NCBI RefSeq assembly: GCF_040939455.1
Contig: NC_134117.1
Location: 50,152,001-50,216,000 of the forward strand
Source of the DNA: Microcebus murinus
Lineage: Eukaryota; Chordata; Mammalia; Primates; Cheirogaleidae
Length of the DNA: 64,000 bases
Reading direction: 5' to 3'
Position 1 is the first letter of the stretch, and the number at the start of each line of letters is the position of its first letter. This document shows, in pieces, positions 57,959 through 64,000 of this stretch. A program made the position numbers and the translations under genes. The notes beneath the pieces were generated by a model that saw nothing but the letters and a program-made list of their open reading frames with translations, was not told where the DNA came from and searched no databases.

Positions 57959-59144
57959 ATATTATTTACAAAAAATATTATTCTTAAAACAATTCCAGAC
58001 ATTCTGCCATGTTTCTGTACCATCTCCTTTCTGTCCCAGCTTTCTTTTCTATCTTCCCAGCTCTGCTCTCCCCTGACTGCAGAGTAGTTTAGCTTTCACT
58101 TTCATGCTTTATCTCTTGCTCCCTCATATTTTCAAATTGTATCAGCCACCCAAGTTATTCATCAAAATATTTAATGTTTTCTCAACAAAGACAATTCCTT
58201 CCCTAAGAGAAAGCCTAAAGTCAATTAACATAATGGCTTTTTTCCTTTTTCACTCTTATGTACTCTTTAGCTTAGTTCCATACTGTTAAGAGTTTATAGT
58301 CTAATTGGTGTTTGGTGTTTGTCAAACTTTCTTTTTAGCAGGAGAATCTTTTTTCAAAGGAAATTTTACAGAGAACCCTAACATATGACTAAGAGAGTAG
58401 AGCCACTGTTTGACGTGGAGGTAAGGAGTGAACCTGGAGACTTTCCTTTGGCCTCATCTTCCATTTATCTGGTCTAATGACCCCCAGAAATAGCTAATAC
58501 TTCACTGAAAGACCAGGTCTCCATACAATCAAGTTTGAAAAGTACTGCATTATATTTAGAATTGGAATAAAGTATAAAATTATATAATTGATTTAAGAAA
58601 TATAAGAAGAATTAATCAAAGTTGACCTGAAAATTATGAGCCTGTTATATTGGGAGAAAGATAATACCATTGATAGAAATAAATAAATTGAGAAAAGCAT
58701 GTATTACTTTTAGTATCATAATTAGTCATCTATAAATGTGGATTCATTTCATAATCTAATTAGATGAAATGCACATATAGGTGTCAACTTAAGAAATGAC
58801 AATTCTAAAGCATTTATTATAAAACTTAAGTATTGTCAAATGAATAATTAATGTCCATATTCATCTATGCTTCCCACTATTATAATTTTACATGTTTTGA
58901 ATTAAATCTCTGTTGATATTATAAGACAAACTAAATTAAATCTCAACATGTAAGACTAAAGAGAAGGGGCTCCTTATAATTATCCATAAAAGTCTCTATT
59001 TATTATGCTTTGCCAAAAGGAATCATTATACATTCCCTATCTTTCAGTAAACCTTGTATATAGTTTATAACTTATCTTTCCAAAAGGAATCTAAGTTTTA
59101 CAACAATTGAAGGCAACCAATTTATAAGAGAAAGAGAATGGAAA
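57959..59144. other. Unique AT-rich DNA, no feature recognised
   Basis: I identify no transposon, exon or RNA gene. Confidence 0.45.
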
Positions 59145-59198
59145 TAAGATTTATTATATGCCTACCATAAGCAATACACTGTGCTAACGCTTTTACAT
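59145..59198 (-). repeat. MIR SINE, left part of a split copy
   Basis: TTATTATATGCCTACCATAA, GCAATACACTGTGCTAACGC and TTTTACAT are the reverse-complement MIR 3' end. The copy is broken by the MER5 at 59199 and resumes at 59383. Confidence 0.7.
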
Positions 59199-59382
59199 CA
59201 GTAGTTTTCAATTCAGCTACACATTAAAATCATCCAGATATCTTTTATTTTTTTAACATTCTCATCCATGAGTGCTGCCCCCAGAGATTCTGATTTAATT
59301 GGTCAGAGCTGGGGCCTTGGCTTGAGAATTTTTTAAGGCTCCCCAGATGATCATAATGTGCTGTCAAGATTGAAAATCAGAG
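59199..59382 (+). mobile_element. MER5-type hAT element nested in MIR
   Basis: The ends are CAGTAGTTTTCAATTCAGCT and TGTCAAGATTGAAAATCAG, inverted copies of each other. The centre has CAGAGATTCTGATTTAATTG, GTCAGAGCTGGGGCCTTGG and AAGGCTCCCCAGATGATCAT. The 8-base flanks TTTTACAT (59191-59198) and TTTTATAT (59383-59390) fit the hAT target duplication length. Confidence 0.85.
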
Positions 59383-59570
59383 TTTTATATACTTTATCTC
59401 ATGTCATCATCAAAACAATCTGACCAGGTAATTTTATTTTTCCTTTACTCAGATTAGAAAATTGAATTTCAGAAAGGTTGCATAATTTGTCCCAGGGTAT
59501 AGAGAAGTTATCAGAGTTAAAATTTAAACCCAAAGTTCCCTGACTGCAGTGAACTTTCTATCCCCTCCAC
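59383..59570 (-). repeat. MIR SINE, right part of the split copy
   Basis: TTATATACTTTATCTCATGT, TCACAACAATC-like CATCAAAACAATCTGACCAG, AGAAAATTGAATTTCAGAAA, GTTGCATAATTTGTCCCAGG and AAATTTAAACCCAAAGTTCC continue reverse-complement MIR. Confidence 0.75.
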
Positions 59571-59832
59571 ACTTTGTCAAATTCAGAATACCAGAATTAC
59601 TAATATGAATTAAGAGTGCATATCTGTATGTTGTTTTACTCCTGCCTTTTAAGAGCTGGTAGAATGAAGTACCTTTTACCTTCATTTGCTGACAAGACAT
59701 TATTTTGCTTATTGAACTAAACTGCTACAAAGGATAAAGTTGCTTTGTATTTTATGCCATTAACGTATGACATACTGTCTTTCAAAATGTCTGGTTTTTT
59801 TTATAGACTATGTTTAAAAATTATGGACTTTA

Positions 59833-60110
59833 GGCCGGACGTGGTGGCTCATGCCTATAATCCTACCACTCTGGGAGGTTGAGGCAGGAGGATTCTTGAG
59901 GCCAGAAGTTTAAGACCACCCTGAGCAAGAGCAAGACCCCACCTCTATAAAAAAAAAAAAAAATAGAAAAATTAGTCCCAGCCACTTGGGAGGCTGAGGC
60001 AGGAGGATCACTTGAGCCCAGTAGTTTGAGGTTTCAGTGAGCTATGGATGACACCACTGCACTCTAGCCAGTGTGACAGAGCAAGACAATGTCTCAAAAA
60101 AAAAAAAAAA
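59833..60110 (+). mobile_element. Older Alu dimer with internal deletion
   Basis: GGCCGGACGTGGTGGCTCAT starts a left arm ending ACCCCACCTCTAT plus A15. The right arm lacks its first 25 or so bases (ATTAGTCCCAGCCACTTGGG directly after the linker). It ends GTGAGCTATGGATGACACCA, CTGCACTCTAGCC and A15. It has no lemur-specific linker, so it resembles an older AluJ-like copy. Flanks ATGGACTTTA and ATGCAGGTTTTA may be a decayed duplication. Confidence 0.92.
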
Positions 60111-61019
60111 TGCAGGTTTTAGAATTGTCTATCAGAGATAAGAAGGAAAGTGCAATACAAAATTATCCAAGGAACATATAAAATAGATTTTACTTGTCAG
60201 TAATTTTATTTTGTCTAACACCTTTCAGGGATAAAGGTGAAAGGTGTAATAAAATATCATTTGTTAAATAGCAGCCAAACTTAAACAGAATTCTTAATTT
60301 AAAAAACTTTGTTTTAAAAAATACATCTAATGTATAAGTTATGCAAAACTATTAATACATACCAACATTTTATTTAAAGTTTTAGTAAGACTATATATAG
60401 TAAGTTAATTTATAAATATTTCATAACTTTTATGATAAGAGTAATATGTTAGCGTATAATTTCAACTAGCTAGCTGGATATAAATATATAGGCAACCTGC
60501 ATTCTATTGCTTTTCATCTTAAAATCTATTATTAAAAGGCTTTTTATAAAAAAGGCACACCAAAGGTGATATTACCAACACCCTGAGGGCAACAAATCCC
60601 ACTAACTAGAATTCGTATTTCACAGAAAAGATGGATAACATCTCACAATTTAACCTCAGCAGGAGTCATTAAGTCAGACACCTATGTGAGGGTTGTATTT
60701 CCCACTGGATTACAAAGCCAATAAGAGCTCTGAATTTGAGTTACTAGCACTAAAAATATTTTTTTGTGTGAGAAAAGGAAAAACCCTTGGATGTTTGGAG
60801 ATTTCTAGAATAAAACACTTATGAATTTTTCAGCTCAAATGGACATCTTTGGAAGTCATTTGGTCTTATTTTTCATTATACAAACAAGCTACAAGGCTTT
60901 TACAGCAATCCATGTTTCATTCTTGGCCCTCTCAAATCCTGTACTCAATGCATTCACTTTAATTTCCCAAAATGTTTGTATGAGCTACAAAGCTAGCATG
61001 ATCCCTACCCTGCCTGCCT
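60111..61019. other. Unique AT-rich DNA, no feature recognised
   Basis: I see no repeat or exon. The 154-codon + strand frame at 60821-61285 starts here but mostly covers L2-derived sequence downstream and has no recognised domain. Confidence 0.4.
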
Positions 61020-61495
61020 GCCTCCCAGGCTCATCTAACACTTTGTGTCCCTTCAGTCTCTCAACTGATGCCACTCTGGATTTGTTTCAGTTCTTCAGAC
61101 GTACTGAGCTCTTTTCTTCTATAAGATGTCTGCATAAACTTTTTTTTTGGAGGAGGGGATATTTTTTCTCATCTTCACCTTCCATTTGCCTGGCTAATAT
61201 CTACTTATCCTTTTGGCCTCTAGCATTGAGAGGCTTTGTATATCATCTCTTTCCCTTTAAATTCAAATTTGGTCCTCTTTCTTAGCACCCTGTATATTTC
61301 TCTCATTTCTATAAAATTTATAATTATATATCAATTTGGGGGACTATTATTTTATGTCTATGTTATCACGAGGCTGTTGGCTTCACAAGAGCATAAAACA
61401 TCTCTTGTCAGTTCACTATGATATCCTCAGCATCTTTCACAATGCTAGGTGCATAACAGCTAGTCAATAAATATTTACTGAGTGAATGAATCAAC
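61020..61495 (+). repeat. L2 LINE 3' end
   Basis: TTCTTAGCACCCTGTATATT, GGCTGTTGGCTTCACAAGAG, TATCCTCAGCATCTTTCACA, ATGCTAGGTGCATAACAGCT and AGTCAATAAATATTTACTGA, then GTGAATGAATCAAC, are the canonical L2 3' terminus, in sense orientation. The 5' limit is uncertain. The frames at 60821-61285 and 61236-61421 overlap it and are not treated as genes. Confidence 0.75.
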
Positions 61496-61504
61496 TGGAT
61501 ACTA

Positions 61505-61712
61505 AGAAACAGTGGTAAATAGCAGAAGCTCTAGAGTCAGGCTGCCTCAGTTCAATCATTGGTTCAACTATGAAGTGGTTGTTGATTCTTTTACCTCTAA
61601 TGTAAAAATTTTAACACTAGCTACTTAAAGAATTGTTGTAAAGATTACATGATAATAACTAAATTATCTATCATGGTACAAATAAATGCTAGTTATGATT
61701 AATAATTACCAA
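61505..61712 (+). repeat. MIR SINE
   Basis: AACAGTGGTAAATAGCAGAA, GCTCTAGAGTCAGGCTGCCT, CAGTTCAATCATTGG, TTGTTGTAAAGATTACATGA and ACAAATAAATGCTAGTTATG follow MIR from start to end in sense orientation. Confidence 0.85.
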
Positions 61713-63234
61713 GATGCAAGTAATATTTCATTCATTCCTTATGAAATATATGTGTATATATGCATCATGTCTGCATGTATATGCATATATGTGTGTATAT
61801 GTGTGTGTCTGTATGTATTTTTTTACATTCAGACTTTTTCTTTTAGTTACCAAATAATCCCATTATGTAGATTGGGATATGTTGTTCATTCATTTCAAAG
61901 ATGGAAATATAGATTGTCTCATAATTGTTTTACCCAGGACTGGCTTCCATCTCCCTTATCAACATTTTTTTCTAACTTTTTCTATTATAAAATAAAACTT
62001 TCAAAGTTTGGCATCCCTAGGTCATTTGTTGTTATCATGTCATCAGCATAAAGAGTACACCATGCTATTATTAATCTTACTGACTCAACTCAACTTTTGA
62101 TTATCACTAGTATTGTTGGTGAGATGATAGAAAATTACATTTGCACTAACTTATACTAGAATTCTTATTAGAATGCAAGCTATGTTTGAAAAAATACTAA
62201 AATAAATCTTTTACAGTAAAAGAAACAAAATCAACATCAGATAAAGCAGATAAAACAAAAGAAGAATAATTAAGGGGCTGTGCATAAGAAAATCCAAAGA
62301 ATGTGTGTCAGTTTAAAAGAGAAATAAAGAAAAAAATGGAGGAGTAAGGATCAAAGAGTTAATGGCATGGAGTAAATCTTATTCCTCAGTTAATGAGATG
62401 TGGAAATGATATATTATAGCATACCTGAAGCAAGAACTCGAAACAGAAGGGACCATGAGGACAAGTCTCCTGGAAAATCACAAAGATCCTGGAAAAAGCT
62501 CTGAGATTACACAAGTGATACTGAGGGTTCAAGTCAATACTATGTGGATCACAGAAGTTGCTGGATTACACTATAGTACTCTATTTATTTGAGACTTTAG
62601 ATGTCCTAACATTATTCATATAGATCTATGCCAAGCTCCTTAGCACATCTTTAGCTAACATACTTCTTCCCATTTTTTAAATGCTTTCTGTTTAAAAATG
62701 AGCTGGTCAGATAACTGTACAATATCATTGGTTCTTTTGGGTAGGTTCCTTTGGGTATTACCACTTTTTCTCCAATGTACCTGTAGTTGTATAATCACAA
62801 TTGAATTTTGAGGAATTTCTAACTTCTTTTAGTGTCTATCATATGAGACTGTCTTTTTTCTGAACTTTGAAACTCTATCTTTCTAATGTGTCTGATAGAA
62901 TTTTGGCATCAGCTCTTCTATCTCAGGCTATCATGAAATATTCAATGACAAATATAGTTTATTTCAGGGTTCCTTTTTTTTTTCTTCTGTTCTTTTACCA
63001 AGCATTTTTTTACTGGTCAGATGACAAGATTATTTATTTCCTAGATATTTTCTCTAGCCTATTCATAAAATAAGTCAACAGTAAGGAAAAGTCAAGAATC
63101 CATTATAAACTACATCCAGCCAAAAGAGATTTTACAAGTTCCAATTGATAAGGTCTTTCATAACAGTTTGTCTTGACTCTGTGATAACTTTTTGTTCTAT
63201 ATCATTCTTTTCCAACACATAGTGAGATGCCCTG
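61713..63234. other. Unique DNA with a TG/TA/CA-rich tract
   Basis: An alternating purine-pyrimidine tract (ATATGTGTATATATGCATCA and onward) spans about 61748-61816. The 121-codon frame at 61686-62051 on + crosses it and is unsupported. Confidence 0.45.
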
Positions 63235-63583
63235 TACAAAATCTGAGCTTCCAGCGTGTCCATCTTCCTGATGGTGCACATCTCACTCATTATGTATGTA
63301 TATACCCGCCCCCTCCCCCCTCCCACCTGCTCGATACCCAATTACTGTAGTTCCTATGTGTCCATTTAGGTGCTGCTCAGTTAATACCAGTTTGCGGTGA
63401 GTATATGTGGTGAGTATATGTGGTGTTTGTTTTTCCATTCTTGGGATACTTCACTTAGTAGTATGGGTTCCAGCTCTAACCAGGAAAATATAAGATGTGC
63501 TATATCATCGTTGTTTCTTAGAGCTGAATAGTACTCCATGGTATACATATACCACATTTTATTAATCCATTCTTGGATTGATG
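63235..63583 (-). mobile_element. Lemur-type L1 3' segment of a twin-primed insertion
   Basis: Antisense L1 3' UTR and ORF2 end: TGAGCTTCCAGCGTGTCCAT, GCACATCTCACTCATTATGT, TCCTATGTGTCCATTTAGGT, TTGTTTTTCCATTCTTGGGA and CATTTTATTAATCCATTC. It ends at GATTGATG, where the strand of L1 switches. GTGAGTATATGTG is duplicated in tandem at about 63397-63424. The last part of the 3' UTR and the tail are not visible on the left, so the terminus may be deleted. Confidence 0.9.
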
Positions 63584-64000
63584 CAATCAGACAGGAAAGT
63601 GGAATTAAAGGTATCCAAATAGGGGCAGAAGAGATCAAACTTTCACTGTTTGCTGATGATATGATATTATATCTAGGAAACCCCAAAGATTCAACCAAGA
63701 AACTCCTGGAACTGATAAACAAATTTAGTAAAGTCTCAGGATACAAAATCAATACACAGAAATCAGAGGCATTCATATACACCAATAACAATCAAATTGA
63801 GAACCAAATCAAAGACTCAATTCCCTAAACAATAGCAACAAAGAAATTAAAGTACCTAGGAATATACTTGACCAAGGAGGTAAAAGACCTCTACAGGGAA
63901 AACTATGAAACATTGAAGAAGGAAATAGCAGAGGATGTAAACAGATGGAAATCCATACCATGCTCGTGCGTCGGCAGACTCAACATCATTAAAATGTCTA
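63584..64000 (+). mobile_element. L1 ORF2 segment, inverted part of the same insertion, runs off the window
   Basis: Sense ORF2 starts abruptly at CAATCAGACAGGAAAGTGGA, with open sequence encoding [15 protein letters not shown] (FADD box near 63645-63660) up to a stop at 63826-63828. It then continues with ACCTAGGAATATACTTGACC and TCGGCAGACTCAACATCATT to the window end. It closely parallels 55980-56400 of the 4.4 kb L1. The layout (3' part antisense, 5' part sense) is that of an L1 5' inversion. Confidence 0.9.

Noticed and set aside
60821..61285. 154-codon + strand frame
   Set aside because: Its second half overlaps an L2 3' end and no domain is visible; a chance frame is the simpler reading.
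1..64000. tRNA, U6, 5S, Y RNA or other structural RNA genes, CRISPR arrays, bacterial operons
   Set aside because: I saw none of their sequence landmarks on reading; the content is vertebrate interspersed repeats and unique AT-rich DNA.

Overview
This is an AT-rich, CpG-poor stretch of mammalian nuclear DNA with no microbial-style gene layout. The interspersed repeats point to a strepsirrhine primate, most probably a lemur. Several 7SL-derived Alu elements carry an unusual linker between their arms (TAAATAGAAAGAAATTAATT, then an ATATAT tract, then AAAAAATTAGCCGGG). Their right arm reads CTGTGAGCTAGGCTGACGCC and ACGGCACTCACTCTAGCC. The L1 3' ends also match the lemur type as I know it (TTTCAGCATATTATGGGG when read antisense). 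No tRNA-derived galago-type SINEs were seen. The assignment rests on recognition, not on a database search.

The window reads as intronic or intergenic DNA. No complete protein-coding gene, structural RNA gene, CRISPR array or CpG island is visible. The only host coding evidence is two short candidate exons on the + strand, at 3084-3204 (121 bp) and 35610-35660 (51 bp). Each is open in one frame, has an AG before it and a near-consensus GTAAGT or GTAAGG donor after it. The first ends two bases into a codon and the second begins with the missing third base, so they could be consecutive exons of one gene with a 32 kb intron. I do not recognise the protein.

Layout. 1-5.6 kb: mostly unique DNA, candidate exon A, old MER5, MIR and L2 fragments, and an Alu. 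7.3-20 kb: an Alu monomer, two full Alus, a short L1 3' end, and L2 and CR1/L3-like relics. 22.8 kb: a MER5 copy. 26.3-28.2 kb: a three-level nest, with L2 split by an unnamed old repeat that is itself split by an L1. 29.1 kb: a 5'-truncated Alu with a perfect target duplication. 30.5-34.4 kb: L2 and MIR fragments, a head-to-head L1 inverted repeat, and an Alu. 35.6 kb: candidate exon B. 41.8-44.2 kb: a nearly full-length Tigger1 DNA transposon with a decayed transposase. 46.9 kb: a Tigger2/MER28-type element. 48-51 kb: an L1 cluster containing an L1 within an L1. 53.2-58 kb: an Alu followed by a 4.4 kb decayed L1. 59-61.7 kb: MER5 nested in MIR, an Alu, L2 and MIR. 63.2-64 kb: a twin-primed (inverted) L1 that runs off the window.

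No novel biological system was found. The points most worth checking are the phase-matched exon pair, the L1 inverted repeat, the nested insertions that give relative ages, and the two co-existing lemur Alu subfamilies.
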